Shown: positions 17,635 through 27,665, numbered from the stretch's first letter. The stretch: DNA of 64,000 bases from Clostridia bacterium (GCA_017399035.1 JAFQEM010000031.1:62001-126000), one strand, 5' to 3'. Numbers and translations: made by a program. The notes: generated from the letters alone by a model not told the origin.

Positions 17635-18825
17635 TTATTTTACTAATTTTATTTCATCAAAATATAAAATATTTCCCACCTTGTGCCCGAAAAAGATTTC
17701 AATAGCTTTGATTGTTTCAATATCAATGCCCTTAACAAAAGGATCTTCATCAGGATAATATAATTTTTTCCACTCGCTTTCAAATCCGTTTTTAGCATCG
17801 TTTAAATCAATTTCCAACAACTGCCACTCGTTTTTGATTGCCGCGTCCATGCACACGGGAGTAAACATAACCGTTTCTCCACTTGCGTTTCTTAACCTTA
17901 TTGATATGCGCCCGCTATCATAATTCGGCATCCATTTTAATAGGATTTTTGAATAGGTTGAAAAATCATATTTATCTATTGGCTCACCTGAAATTTCTAA
18001 ACACGGCGTTTCATCCCAGTTAGGATTACCTGCGCTTTGCGCACATACAACTTTTAATGAACCCGTTCCTGAATTTATGAATTTAGGATCTCTTTCAATG
18101 GTAAATGTTGGCAAAACGGAGGGCGTGCACATATATGTTTTTGCGGTTACGAAAAACCTGTCTAAATATTCGTCAAACAAAAGTATTTCGTTATCTTGAT
18201 ATTTTTTCTCGTTAGCCTTAACTTCATCATCAGTATAATGCGCCATAAGATTATCTAAATATAGTGAATATTCGTTGGCTGTGTTGTAGAAAGAAAAGGT
18301 AAAATATTCCATATATTTCATATCGCAAATACTGTGTGCAACAGTTTGGTCAATCGGATAAGTAACAAGCGTATATCCCGGTTGCACGGTAATAAGTTTT
18401 TCCGTGTACTTTTGATATATTTGTTTTTGCCCTTCTACGCTTGTGGAAAAAGACATTGCAAACGTGTGTGCAACGCTATCCGTATTAAACACGTCTAACG
18501 TTATCATATTCACCTTAGAAAAATCTTTACTGCCAAAATACTTTGTGTCCGAATATATTTTCATTTCAGAAACTTCAAACTCTTTACCATTAAAATAAAA
18601 TCTAGCAGAAGTATCCCCTTCGGTTATATAATCTTTTTCCGTGTTAAGCGAAGCTTTGTAAAAATTGGTTGAATACTCAAAAGCTTGAAGTTCTTTTATT
18701 GCGGTAAATCCACATTTAACTTCACTTCTTTTTTCACCTTTATCCGCCCCGTTTTGCGGTTGACATCCAGCGAAAAACGAAACCATTAAGACCGCAGTCA
18801 TTAAAAATATAATTAACTTTTTCAT
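17635..18825 (-). CDS. Lipoprotein with two galactose-binding-like modules
   Basis: 396 residues with a clear lipoprotein signal (FFAGC, Cys near residue 21). Two beta-sandwich-like halves: the first holds DFSKVNMITLDVFN, the second DFSTYSKILLKWMPN followed by EWQLLEIDL. These resemble the modules of the two larger neighbours in pattern. No active-site motif is seen. Start supported by TAAGGTAAAGAG. It probably forms part of the cell-surface capture apparatus of the operon; the ligand is unknown. Confidence 0.7.
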   Translation of the reverse strand: MKKLIIFLMTAVLMVSFFAGCQPQNGADKGEKRSEVKCGFTAIKELQAFEYSTNFYKASLNTEKDYITEGDTSARFYFNGKEFEVSEMKIYSDTKYFGSKDFSKVNMITLDVFNTDSVAHTFAMSFSTSVEGQKQIYQKYTEKLITVQPGYTLVTYPIDQTVAHSICDMKYMEYFTFSFYNTANEYSLYLDNLMAHYTDDEVKANEKKYQDNEILLFDEYLDRFFVTAKTYMCTPSVLPTFTIERDPKFINSGTGSLKVVCAQSAGNPNWDETPCLEISGEPIDKYDFSTYSKILLKWMPNYDSGRISIRLRNASGETVMFTPVCMDAAIKNEWQLLEIDLNDAKNGFESEWKKLYYPDEDPFVKGIDIETIKAIEIFFGHKVGNILYFDEIKLVK

Positions 18826-18834
18826 CTCTTTACC

Positions 18835-21336
18835 TTATCTCGTATATTGTGCTAAAATTTGACTCAAATAAACAACTTGTTTAGGCATTGCCACTTTATT
18901 TTCGTTGTTTTCAGTGTTATCAAATCTAAATATTATTCTTGTTATAGAATTTAATCCTGACCAATTTTCTTCGGCTATTCCGTCAATATTTAAGGTGTTC
19001 CAACCCGACTTCAAATTCATTACAAGCATTTCGTTTTCTAAGCCGGTGTTAGTTCTCATAATAAACCTAACCTTGATTTCTCTACCGCTTTCATTATAAA
19101 TTCTTACCTTTATTGATGAAAGTTTGTTCATATCAAAATCAATATCCGCCGTCTTTATGGTCAATTCAGGTCTATAAGTTATGTTATCTAACGGATTTTC
19201 AGGGTCAAACACGCTGTTGATTTCTGCTTTTAAAACGTCTTCAGTGCCAGCCCAACTTTCTGCATTAACTTGTGAAATAATAATATTTTCACCATTACCT
19301 TTAACGGTTGCCACGTCAGTTTCTTTTGCAAAGTCCGCAACGATTACCGCTCTTCCACCTGCATCAATAGTGTAAGTTTTGCTTTCTGCACCTTTATTCA
19401 ACACTATTGAGAAAAAGTTTTCAGCTTTGTCCATTTTTATTGTATACGAATAAGTTTTACCTTGCCCGCAAGTTGTACCAGAAATAGTTTGACCATTTAC
19501 AGACACAGTGTAATCTTTATTTACGTTAAAGTTTATCGTAGCGTTTTCGCCAATATATTCTATTCCCTTAGAAACAAACTTTTCCTCAGCAGTACAACTT
19601 GAAATCATATCCGCAATTTCACTTCTTGCCGAATAAAAATTTGCATTATCAACTGAATAATAAACGTTAGAATACATTTTATCCAAAGTAGATTGAAGCA
19701 TTGCCTTAGCAGAAATTTCTTCGCCATAATATTCTGACAATCCTTTCGTCAACTTTTCTAACTCGTAAATATATTCGTAATCTTCAATACCATCTCTAAT
19801 AGTTTGCAAACGCATACTACCGATAGGCCCTCTTATCCCGTAATTTATGCCCGGATAGAACAAATAACCATCACCGTTCATATGCTCGGGGTTAACTTCA
19901 TCATATATAGAACTTGAATGAGTATCAACTTCGTTAACGCACCAATAAAGGTTGCCGTCTATGTTGTAATCATACATCATCCAATTTAATACGCGTGCGC
20001 CCAAAAGATGGTCGTCTAAATGATAGGTCGGGAAAGGATAACAAGGTCCGGTACAACCATACCACCACAATTCACCGTTCTTTTGTTGTTGGTCTGCGTA
20101 TACTGCTCTTTTTTCTTCCGTGCTAAACTCGTCAAATAACGGACAATAGGTTGCACCGCCGTCAACATATTCTTCTTCGTAAGGTCCTGTCAAAATGTTG
20201 GGGATTTTCAATATCCTTTCTTTTAAGTGTTCAGCATAGTCCTTATCTAACGTATTGAAAAAGCCTTCTTCTTCAAGTTCTTCAACCGTTTGAACTTTTG
20301 ATAACTCTACCGAATTAATAACAGGATTAACAAGCGCCTTTCTATCGTCATCTAACTGTGGTTCGTCAATCATTGTTCCAAAATAAAGCACCATTTTGTC
20401 AAACAAGCAACAGTCTTCCGTGCTTGCCTTTGCAACAGCCTTAAAAAGTTTAACTCTGTTTGTTAAAGCATCATTATTTATACCTTCAAAATAAGTTGTA
20501 GGTATATCGTAAGCGGTTACTTTGGGGTTGTTTGTTGCAACGATAGCTTTATCGATAAACTCTTCAATAACCTCATCCATTGTGCCGTCTTGCACGTTAA
20601 GCGAAGTTGCCGATAAGTTATATTCGTTCAATGCCGCTTCATACAAGTCATACATTTCAGGAGTATTTTCAAGTTCATAATTCATCATATAACCGCCCCA
20701 AATATCAAAAAGGCTTTTTGTATGAACTTCATCACTAATTGCAAAATCCCAAACGATAACTTTAATGGGAATATTAAATTCTTTTTTGCCGTCAATATCA
20801 ACTTTACAAGTGCCTACGTACGTTCCGGCAACCGTATCTTTTTCGGTTTTTACCGTTACATATATGCCTTGATTAACACCTTCAATTTTGTTTTCGTTAT
20901 ATTCAACCGCCTTGTCAAACGGCAACAACGGGTCGGGCACAAAACCTACGCCATAAGCATTGTTTCTGTTTATTTGCTCGGTAATCCTAACGTATTTTTC
21001 AAGATAAACACTTATATTATTTTTAGAAATAACGTTATCTCCACAAATCAAATCGGATACTTTCACGTTGAAAGACTTAACCTTATAGTTGCTCAAAGGT
21101 GTGATAATAAACTGCGCGCCTTCCACCTCGTTTTTTGCCATTTCATATTTCAAAACAGGTGCGTCTTGCCTGTTGCTATAAGTCACGTCTCTCATTATCT
21201 TTTCAGTCGAATAAGGCGTCCAAAAAGAAACTGTTGGTTGAACGTTAGTTTGCTCGCTTTTATCCGTCGCATTGCAAGAAACACCGCTAACAGCAAGCAC
21301 TAACGATAATATAATCAAAAAAAGTCTTTTTCTCAT
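18835..21336 (-). CDS. DUF4091/GH123-like lipoprotein
   Basis: 833 residues from ATG 21336 (GAGG ribosome site; a TTG directly before is not needed). Signal with lipobox GVSC. The N-terminal beta-sandwich (EMAKNEVEGAQFII) and central barrel resemble GH123 beta-N-acetylgalactosaminidase-type proteins; residues about 490-575 carry the DUF4091 signature (DGYLFYPG, GPIGSMRLQTIRDGIEDYEY). The C-terminal 150 residues hold another copy-like beta module (SSIKVRIYN ... KSGWNTLNIDG). Probably a surface glycosidase that shortens glycans before import. Catalytic residues were not assigned. Confidence 0.75.
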   Translation of the reverse strand: MRKRLFLIILSLVLAVSGVSCNATDKSEQTNVQPTVSFWTPYSTEKIMRDVTYSNRQDAPVLKYEMAKNEVEGAQFIITPLSNYKVKSFNVKVSDLICGDNVISKNNISVYLEKYVRITEQINRNNAYGVGFVPDPLLPFDKAVEYNENKIEGVNQGIYVTVKTEKDTVAGTYVGTCKVDIDGKKEFNIPIKVIVWDFAISDEVHTKSLFDIWGGYMMNYELENTPEMYDLYEAALNEYNLSATSLNVQDGTMDEVIEEFIDKAIVATNNPKVTAYDIPTTYFEGINNDALTNRVKLFKAVAKASTEDCCLFDKMVLYFGTMIDEPQLDDDRKALVNPVINSVELSKVQTVEELEEEGFFNTLDKDYAEHLKERILKIPNILTGPYEEEYVDGGATYCPLFDEFSTEEKRAVYADQQQKNGELWWYGCTGPCYPFPTYHLDDHLLGARVLNWMMYDYNIDGNLYWCVNEVDTHSSSIYDEVNPEHMNGDGYLFYPGINYGIRGPIGSMRLQTIRDGIEDYEYIYELEKLTKGLSEYYGEEISAKAMLQSTLDKMYSNVYYSVDNANFYSARSEIADMISSCTAEEKFVSKGIEYIGENATINFNVNKDYTVSVNGQTISGTTCGQGKTYSYTIKMDKAENFFSIVLNKGAESKTYTIDAGGRAVIVADFAKETDVATVKGNGENIIISQVNAESWAGTEDVLKAEINSVFDPENPLDNITYRPELTIKTADIDFDMNKLSSIKVRIYNESGREIKVRFIMRTNTGLENEMLVMNLKSGWNTLNIDGIAEENWSGLNSITRIIFRFDNTENNENKVAMPKQVVYLSQILAQYTR

Positions 21337-21413
21337 CAATTTTACCTCATTTTATTAGAACTATGGAAAGTTAAATATTTTGCTTTAAGCAAACATTTGT
21401 AATCTAAGGTTTA

Positions 21414-23120
21414 TTATAAAATACCTGCATCTTTAAGTTTTTGTTGCCAACCGTTTGATGCCGTTTTATAATTCAACAAGAACATATCTTCAACTTTTCT
21501 ATAATCGCTTGGATTTGATACGGCAAGATTTGCCGTGAGTGAACCATATTCGTTTATATTGTTAAAGGTAGGTAATGCACCCATATAAGTCATAGGATAT
21601 TTATGCGGGCTCATTACGAAGTCAATATCTTTTCTTCCGGTTACTTCAAACTTTGATTTTTGGAATTCAGACAAAGTAACGCCTGTGTAGTCACAATATA
21701 CTGGTAATTCTATACCCTTTGTAGCTGAAATAAAGATTTTTGCCGCTTCATCTGAATACAAAAACTTAATAAAATCCTTTGCTAGGTCAATTGATGATGA
21801 ATACGAAGGAATAATCATAACAGCAGTTGATTGCGGAGTAACAACGTTTCTTGCATTGGTCACAATGAGTTCGTCATTGTCGTTTGCAAAACTTGGTCTT
21901 TCACCAACCTTACCACCGTCTATCCACCTAATCAATTCACGGAGTTTTAAGTCTTTATCTTCAGCATCTTTAAATGACGTCTTTTTAACGATTGCGCTTA
22001 TTACGGGTGTCTTCATTGCCTTAAACGCAACGTTCCCTGAACTTATTTCAGACTCAAAGTTGGTTATCATTTCGTTTTCCAACCAACCGCCGTTAGGCAT
22101 AATTGCAGCAGTAGTTGCGCCTGCTTCATTTACTCTTGCCTTTTCACCATATAAGAAGGTTGACTGAATAGACGTGTAATTACGGAAAGACAAGGTGTTA
22201 TCCGTGTAAACGTTAGTTCTTGCCTTAACGCTACCGTTATCGTCAATATAATACGTTCCTAAAACCTTATCAATAACTCTCATTGATTCCAAGATGCCTT
22301 GAGAAGCCACAATATCAGGAGTGTATTCGCCGTCTAAATTTTTGCCTTGTGCAAAAAGATAATAACTTTCAATTCCGTCATACTGTATCCACCATTCGTC
22401 TAAAATAGTTCCCCAGTAAGAGTCTTCACGACTATAAGTAAAGGGTGAAATTTTAATATCTTTACCCTTAGAATTCGGGTTAGTTGACTTTGCAGTTACA
22501 CTAATAATTTGTTCGCACAATTCAAACATTTCATCTGTGGTAACAGGAACAGTCCAACCATAATTATCGAACATCTTTGAGTTGTAAACTAAACCTGCCC
22601 AGTCACCTATCCAAGGCATATAATAACTGTGGCGATTTGCTTCCTTTTCAGAATTATAATAATAATCTGCAAAAGCAGTATAAACCTTATCTTTAATAGG
22701 CGTAGTTTCACCGTAAGGCGTGCTTTCCCACACGTCGTCTAAAGAAACGAAAGCGTTATCGTAAGTTACGCCGTCAAAAACTCTTGTTCCCTTGTTAGAT
22801 ATATTGAAGAAAGAACCACCAGCCAAATACAAGTCAACCGTGTTTAGTGACGGACCGTTAGCAATCTCGTCCTCGACAATTCTCGGCTCTCTGTTTTCTT
22901 CAATACTAATAGTTTTGCCAGGATTTAATTGCTCAAATCTTTTTGCAACGTCTTTAATTGATTGCGTGCCGTTACCAGCCTTATACATTTTTATTTGCAA
23001 GTGTTCAGGCGTGTTTACAACTTTTTTTCTGCACCCAGTAAACGTTCCACAAGCGCTTGCAATTAAAATTGCCATTGCAATACAGGTAATTTTTTTAACA
23101 AAATTCTTCATCTTCTTCAT
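21414..23120 (-). CDS. ABC transporter sugar-binding lipoprotein
   Basis: 568 residues, longer than the usual 420-450 of family 1 binding proteins. Signal with lipobox FTGC near residue 30. Family features include the ligand-cleft segments MPWIGDWAGLVYN and the C-terminal STAVMIIPSYS, then DFIKFLYSDEAAKIF. It delivers oligosaccharides to the permeases encoded immediately downstream. The extra length is in the central part and suggests a large ligand. Same operon; 67-bp gap to the permease genes. Confidence 0.85.
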   Translation of the reverse strand: MKKMKNFVKKITCIAMAILIASACGTFTGCRKKVVNTPEHLQIKMYKAGNGTQSIKDVAKRFEQLNPGKTISIEENREPRIVEDEIANGPSLNTVDLYLAGGSFFNISNKGTRVFDGVTYDNAFVSLDDVWESTPYGETTPIKDKVYTAFADYYYNSEKEANRHSYYMPWIGDWAGLVYNSKMFDNYGWTVPVTTDEMFELCEQIISVTAKSTNPNSKGKDIKISPFTYSREDSYWGTILDEWWIQYDGIESYYLFAQGKNLDGEYTPDIVASQGILESMRVIDKVLGTYYIDDNGSVKARTNVYTDNTLSFRNYTSIQSTFLYGEKARVNEAGATTAAIMPNGGWLENEMITNFESEISSGNVAFKAMKTPVISAIVKKTSFKDAEDKDLKLRELIRWIDGGKVGERPSFANDNDELIVTNARNVVTPQSTAVMIIPSYSSSIDLAKDFIKFLYSDEAAKIFISATKGIELPVYCDYTGVTLSEFQKSKFEVTGRKDIDFVMSPHKYPMTYMGALPTFNNINEYGSLTANLAVSNPSDYRKVEDMFLLNYKTASNGWQQKLKDAGIL

Positions 23121-23186
23121 TTCCTTTTTTTATTATTTGAAATAGTTTTTATTATAATCACTATTTTCGTTTGATTTTATATCGTA

Positions 23187-24056
23187 TTATCCTTTAATTC
23201 CACCAATACTTATCCTATCCATAATCGTATCTTGGAAAATCATAAACAACACGATTACGGGCACCATAGAAATCATTAAGCCCGCAAAGTAAACAGGCAT
23301 ATTCACGCTCATAATCATATCTGATTCATACTCAAACAAGCCCGTCGCCAACGTCGGCCAGTTGGGAAAATAAATCATAGGAGACGTGTAATCGTTCCAC
23401 CAAGTAATAAAGTCCATAATGAACAACGCGCCCCACGTTCCAATTACTTGCGGAATCATTACCCTAAACATAATGGTCCAATGGTTTGCGCCATCTATCT
23501 TGGCGGCTTCCATATAATCGTTTGCAACCCCTCTCCACGCTGCACAAAAAATCAAATATGCAAAGGTTGTTTTACCTATTTTACCCACCAAGAACAAAGG
23601 TGAGTCAACTAGATTGAGTTTGGCAAAAAATCTATACGTTGCGGCAGAGCCCGCACTTAAATTTATCATCATCATTACTAAAACGTATGCGTGATAAACT
23701 TTTGTAAATTTGCTTGGGTATTTTATTACAACATACGCTATAATCATTGAAACGGTTATTTGAATTAAAGGTGTTCCTACGGCATACCAAATAGAATTAC
23801 ATATCAACCCGAAGAAATTAAACCCTCTAACTTCAAGCATGTCAAACGCTTCTGCATAGTTTGCAAATACCCATTGTTGCGGGAATGCAAGGGGTGAATT
23901 CAATGAAAATTCTTCTTGTGTTTTAAGTGACGACGAAAATCCCCATAACAAACAGAAAATCAAAGATAAACATTGAACCAGCATTACAACAAACGCTATC
24001 ACATATACAATTATTTGACCTGTTGTTTTTCTTCTGAAAAAATTTTTAGTTTTCAT
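23187..24056 (-). CDS. ABC sugar permease, MalG/LplC type
   Basis: 289 residues with six predicted membrane helices and the EAA loop YMEAAKIDGANHWTIMFRVM, which docks on the ATPase. The start at 24056 follows a strong AAGGGGG ribosome site; an upstream in-frame TTG at 24074 would overlap the previous gene. No ATPase gene is nearby, so a shared MsmK/UgpC-type ATPase encoded elsewhere is expected, as is usual for CUT1 systems in Firmicutes. Confidence 0.9.
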   Translation of the reverse strand: MKTKNFFRRKTTGQIIVYVIAFVVMLVQCLSLIFCLLWGFSSSLKTQEEFSLNSPLAFPQQWVFANYAEAFDMLEVRGFNFFGLICNSIWYAVGTPLIQITVSMIIAYVVIKYPSKFTKVYHAYVLVMMMINLSAGSAATYRFFAKLNLVDSPLFLVGKIGKTTFAYLIFCAAWRGVANDYMEAAKIDGANHWTIMFRVMIPQVIGTWGALFIMDFITWWNDYTSPMIYFPNWPTLATGLFEYESDMIMSVNMPVYFAGLMISMVPVIVLFMIFQDTIMDRISIGGIKG

Positions 24057-24070
24057 ATCCGCCCCCTTTA

Positions 24071-24997
24071 TCAATATTGAGTGTCAGGGACTCTATCCAT
24101 AAGCCATTTAGAAATAAACATCAACGGCAAAGTTACAAAAGAAAAGAACAAACTTACTGCAGCCGAATAATTCATATTCGCCCTATTTCTAACTTGGTCA
24201 AACAACCAATATGCAAGCGTTTGCGTACCATACTCGCCACGCGTAAACAACAGCACAGCTCCACTTGACATTAAAAGCGTAGGCAAAGTAGTAAGTATCG
24301 TCATTGCGATAGTCGGCCAAACTAACGGTATATCAATATAAACTATTTCTTGATACCACTTTACCCCATCTAATTCTGCAGATTCTATTATTTCAGGAGA
24401 AATTCTCTTCATTGCCGTATAGTAGAGTAAAAAGCCTGCCCCAAAACCAGTCCAATAACTGTAAAACAGTAACGACCAAATTGCATATCTACTATCCCCG
24501 AAAAGGTTCGGCCAATTCCACCCATATTTATAACATATAGACGCTATAACCCCTGCCCCGTCAGGAGCGGTAACGTATCTAAAAATTGTCGCTATAATTA
24601 TGCCTGGCAATATGTTCGGCAAGTATAATACTATCCTGAAAAATTTGTACCCAAAGATTTTTTTATTAAGAAAGTAAGCAACGATAACGCTAATTGGCAT
24701 CATAACGAATATTGAAAGCCCAAAAAAGAGCAATGAATTTCTAATCCCTTCAGAAAAAACAGCGCTAGAACCTTCAAACCCTTCAGTAAAAATCCTTATA
24801 AAATTGTCAAAAGAGAATAACGTTGTTCCATTTGGCAATTCTTTTTGAAAAGCCATTATAAGACCTTGAATATTTACACCAAAGAAAAACACCGCTTCTA
24901 TAAGAATAATCGGCACGAACATAGATAAAACAAACAACTTGCGTGTTTTATCGTTTTTATCCAAAACGTTTTTATTTAAGTTGGTTTTCCCCATCAT
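24071..24997 (-). CDS. ABC sugar permease, MalF/LplB type
   Basis: About 308 residues, six membrane helices, EAA loop IIESAELDGVKWYQEIVYI. The preferred start is within ATGATG at 24997/24994, which overlaps the TGA stop of the preceding dehydrogenase gene and follows GAGGG; the longer reading from 25060 would run 66 bp into that gene. Pairs with the permease at 23187. Confidence 0.88.
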   Translation of the reverse strand: MMGKTNLNKNVLDKNDKTRKLFVLSMFVPIILIEAVFFFGVNIQGLIMAFQKELPNGTTLFSFDNFIRIFTEGFEGSSAVFSEGIRNSLLFFGLSIFVMMPISVIVAYFLNKKIFGYKFFRIVLYLPNILPGIIIATIFRYVTAPDGAGVIASICYKYGWNWPNLFGDSRYAIWSLLFYSYWTGFGAGFLLYYTAMKRISPEIIESAELDGVKWYQEIVYIDIPLVWPTIAMTILTTLPTLLMSSGAVLLFTRGEYGTQTLAYWLFDQVRNRANMNYSAAVSLFFSFVTLPLMFISKWLMDRVPDTQY

Positions 24998-26301
24998 TTT
25001 CCCTCGCATATCTTTATAGGCTTTCCGTTTTGTTGCCTTGATTTCTCTGCTGCAAAACAAATTTTATGGCTTATAATTATGTCATCATCTATTCCATCAT
25101 CAAAATCTTTTATGCCATTTTTCCTATCTTCAATGCGGATTAGAAACTCTTTTAACATAATAGCGTCGCCGCCGTTATGCCCTGAGAAATCATTAGCAAG
25201 TTTATTAATGTCAATAATTTCTTGAGTGCCTTTAGCAAAATTCCTAACTTTAATTAAATTATCTCCATCGTTTGCCTCAACTTCGCCAAGCGTTCCAAAT
25301 ATTTTAGTTTGACGATAGCAAGATTGTGTAAATGCGCTCATTGTAATCGTTGCCAAAGTTCCTTTTTTATATTTAATTAACACACATTGGTGGTCAACTA
25401 CATTGTTTTCACAATTGAATACGCACTTGCCAAAGTCACTAGTATTTAAACCATTTCTTATTTTTTCTTCACTAATTTCACCCCGACATATAGCCCGCAA
25501 CATCCAATTATCTTTTCTAGTTTCTTCAGTAACATTCAAAAAACTGTCAACCAAATAAAATTTTTCTGCATTATAAGGGCAAGAATCATAAACGGAACAT
25601 TCTTTGCCACACCTAGGGATACTGCCTTGGGGTGCGTTTTCTTTCTTAAAATATCTTAATTCACCCAAAGACGAAACCATTTCAGGCTTGTCTTGTAACA
25701 ACCACGTTAAAATGTCCGCATCATGACAACATTTTTGCAATATGATAGGGCTAGTTTCAGCACTATTTCTCCAATTGCCACGCACAAAACTATGCGCATA
25801 ATGCCAAAAAGCCACATTTTCAATGTGGTTTATACCACAAACTGCACCTATTACTCCCGATGCAATTATTTCTTTGAGTTTTCTAAAATACACTGTTGAA
25901 CGAAGAACGTGACACAGGCGAATATAAACACCTTTTTCTTTTGCTTTCACCCTTATTTCTTCACATTCACTTTCATTTGTGGAAATAGGTTTTTCAAGCA
26001 AAATATCATACCCTTTTTCTATTGCTTTAAGCGTATGCACATAATGGTCTTTATCCATTGACGCTATTATAATGCAATCAGCAAGTTTATCTTTTGATAA
26101 TAATTCTTCAGCACTACTAAAACAATTCTCTAAAGGCACGCCAAGTTTATTTCTATACTCATTTACCAACTCTTTGGATAAATCTGCTATTGCAACAACT
26201 TTCATGTTGTCAAAGCCCTCTTTAAGTTGACAATTAGCATAGCATAATCCACCACGTCCCCCAAGACCACAAATTGCAACTGTAACCATTGTTTTCACCA
26301 T
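24994..26301 (-). CDS. Gfo/Idh/MocA-family sugar dehydrogenase
   Basis: 435 residues. N-terminal Rossmann motif CGLGGRGG and the family EKP motif (LLEKPIST) that places the catalytic lysine. A four-Cys segment (CGKECSVYDSC) in the middle is seen in one subgroup of the family and could bind metal. First gene of the glycan operon. The ATG at 26301 has no obvious ribosome site; an in-frame ATG at 26289 with GGTG upstream is a possible alternative. Substrate unknown. Unlike the GH109-like proteins of this window, it lacks the PTHELGP motif. Confidence 0.82.
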   Translation of the reverse strand: MVKTMVTVAICGLGGRGGLCYANCQLKEGFDNMKVVAIADLSKELVNEYRNKLGVPLENCFSSAEELLSKDKLADCIIIASMDKDHYVHTLKAIEKGYDILLEKPISTNESECEEIRVKAKEKGVYIRLCHVLRSTVYFRKLKEIIASGVIGAVCGINHIENVAFWHYAHSFVRGNWRNSAETSPIILQKCCHDADILTWLLQDKPEMVSSLGELRYFKKENAPQGSIPRCGKECSVYDSCPYNAEKFYLVDSFLNVTEETRKDNWMLRAICRGEISEEKIRNGLNTSDFGKCVFNCENNVVDHQCVLIKYKKGTLATITMSAFTQSCYRQTKIFGTLGEVEANDGDNLIKVRNFAKGTQEIIDINKLANDFSGHNGGDAIMLKEFLIRIEDRKNGIKDFDDGIDDDIIISHKICFAAEKSRQQNGKPIKICEGK

Positions 26302-26632
26302 CTACATAAAAAAATATAAAGTTTTACTTAATTGCAAAGCAAAATAAACTATCACTTTTATTAAAGAATAACATTTTTGTATACCCATTACAATACCATA
26401 ATCCGTCTAAAACATATACTTTTCAGTCAAAAAACTTGACTGGTTTTATAAAAAATGATAAAATATAATCATAAAAGAAACTGTTCTAATATGGTTAAGA
26501 TATTATGTAGTTAAAAAAATATATCAATAAAGCAATTTTTGCATTTTATATATAAACGCACAATAGGTTTAAGAACACGACTTTTTCCATCAATCCATTT
26601 TTATTTATAAAAAACATTAAGGGAGTCTTTAT
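26302..26632. promoter_or_regulatory. Divergent intergenic region with inverted repeat over a -35 box
   Basis: CAGTCAA (26424-26430) and TTGACTG (26436-26442) form a 7-bp inverted repeat. The right arm contains the -35 box TTGACT (26436-26441) of a plus-strand promoter with TAAAAT at 26459-26464 (17-bp spacer), leading to the AraC gene at 26633 with a leader of about 165 nt. The repeat is a candidate operator, perhaps for autoregulation. The minus-strand promoter of the 23-kb operon was not convincingly located; TTGTAA/TATTCT around 26355-26385 is a weak option. Confidence 0.5.
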
Positions 26633-27466
26633 ATGTTAAACGAAAATTCGTTACCTGGCATAAAAAATAGCGAATTATTTAAGCCTGAAATAGTAAGTAT
26701 TTGGCATGTTAAAAGAGATATGCACGCGCAAAAATTCACACAATCCTTACGGTCTATTTATGAACCAAAAAATTTGTTTTGCGTATTTATTACTTATCAA
26801 GGAACGGGAAAATTAAGCACGGACAAAAAAACTTATTTATTACAAGAAAATACACTTTTTATAGTTAGAGTTGACGACATAAAAACATACAATGGGTCAA
26901 GCGAAACACCTTGGAAATATTTTTGTTTCAACTACGTATCTGAAATAAAAATTCCTTTTTTCGAATACGACGTTATATATAACGTTTCTTTTAACAATAC
27001 TGATAAAAGCACTTTAGAAAGTTTGTTTACCGTAATTACTCAAGATTCTGTATTGAATAACACATATATCAATAGTCAATTGCTTGCTCTACTTACCAAA
27101 TGGGCTATTGATTTTAATGAAAAAGATTCACCTAAAACCCCTTACTATCAAACTATCCGTGATTGTATAAGTCACATACAATTAAACATAAACAAAAACT
27201 TAACCGTAGTGGATTTAGCAAAAATGTGCAATCTTTCAGAATCCACTTTTTATAGAGCATTCGTCAAAATAATAGGTATATCCCCAAAAAAATATATTCT
27301 TGATAAAAAATTAAATCAAGCTAAATTATTACTAAAATTCACGTCCAATACCATTGAAAATATATCCTTTCAGTTAGGTTATTATTCTCCGTTTCAATTT
27401 AGTAGAGATTTCAAAAAGAAATTTGGTATATCGCCAAAGCACTATAGGCTACAACTTGGTAATTAA
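26633..27466 (+). CDS. AraC-family regulator of the island glycan operon
   Basis: 277 residues. The N-terminal cupin-like sensing domain (about 1-150) is followed by two helix-turn-helix units (LTVVDLAKMCNLSESTFYRAF; IENISFQLGYYSPFQFSRDF) and the family ending FGISPKHYR. Transcribed divergently from the glycan operon, so it most likely activates that operon in response to a sugar ligand. Ribosome site AAGGGAG. A strong terminator follows at 27587. Confidence 0.88.
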   Translation: MLNENSLPGIKNSELFKPEIVSIWHVKRDMHAQKFTQSLRSIYEPKNLFCVFITYQGTGKLSTDKKTYLLQENTLFIVRVDDIKTYNGSSETPWKYFCFNYVSEIKIPFFEYDVIYNVSFNNTDKSTLESLFTVITQDSVLNNTYINSQLLALLTKWAIDFNEKDSPKTPYYQTIRDCISHIQLNINKNLTVVDLAKMCNLSESTFYRAFVKIIGISPKKYILDKKLNQAKLLLKFTSNTIENISFQLGYYSPFQFSRDFKKKFGISPKHYRLQLGN

Positions 27467-27586
27467 ATTTTACATATTAGTAATATCAACCTTTATACGC
27501 TCATCTTAACTTTTCGTCTTTATAAATATTATCAAATATTATAAAGAATAAAATCCAATAACAATGAATTCTTTAAACAAACATAA

Positions 27587-27627
27587 AAAATCCACAAGTT
27601 ACATCGGACGTGTAACTTGTGGATTTT
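27587..27627. terminator. Bidirectional intrinsic terminator
   Basis: A 16-bp stem (AAATCCACAAGTTACA / TGTAACTTGTGGATTT) with T-runs on both sides lies between the convergent AraC and UroD-fold genes. Confidence 0.85.
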
Positions 27628-27665
27628 GTTAATAAAACTACTTTTAATAAACGACTAAAACATTA

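Noticed and set aside
20722..21303. 193-codon plus-strand frame opposite the DUF4091 lipoprotein
   Set aside because: Shadow of a well-supported gene; composition (Asn, Phe, Arg) typical of antisense reading; no ribosome site.
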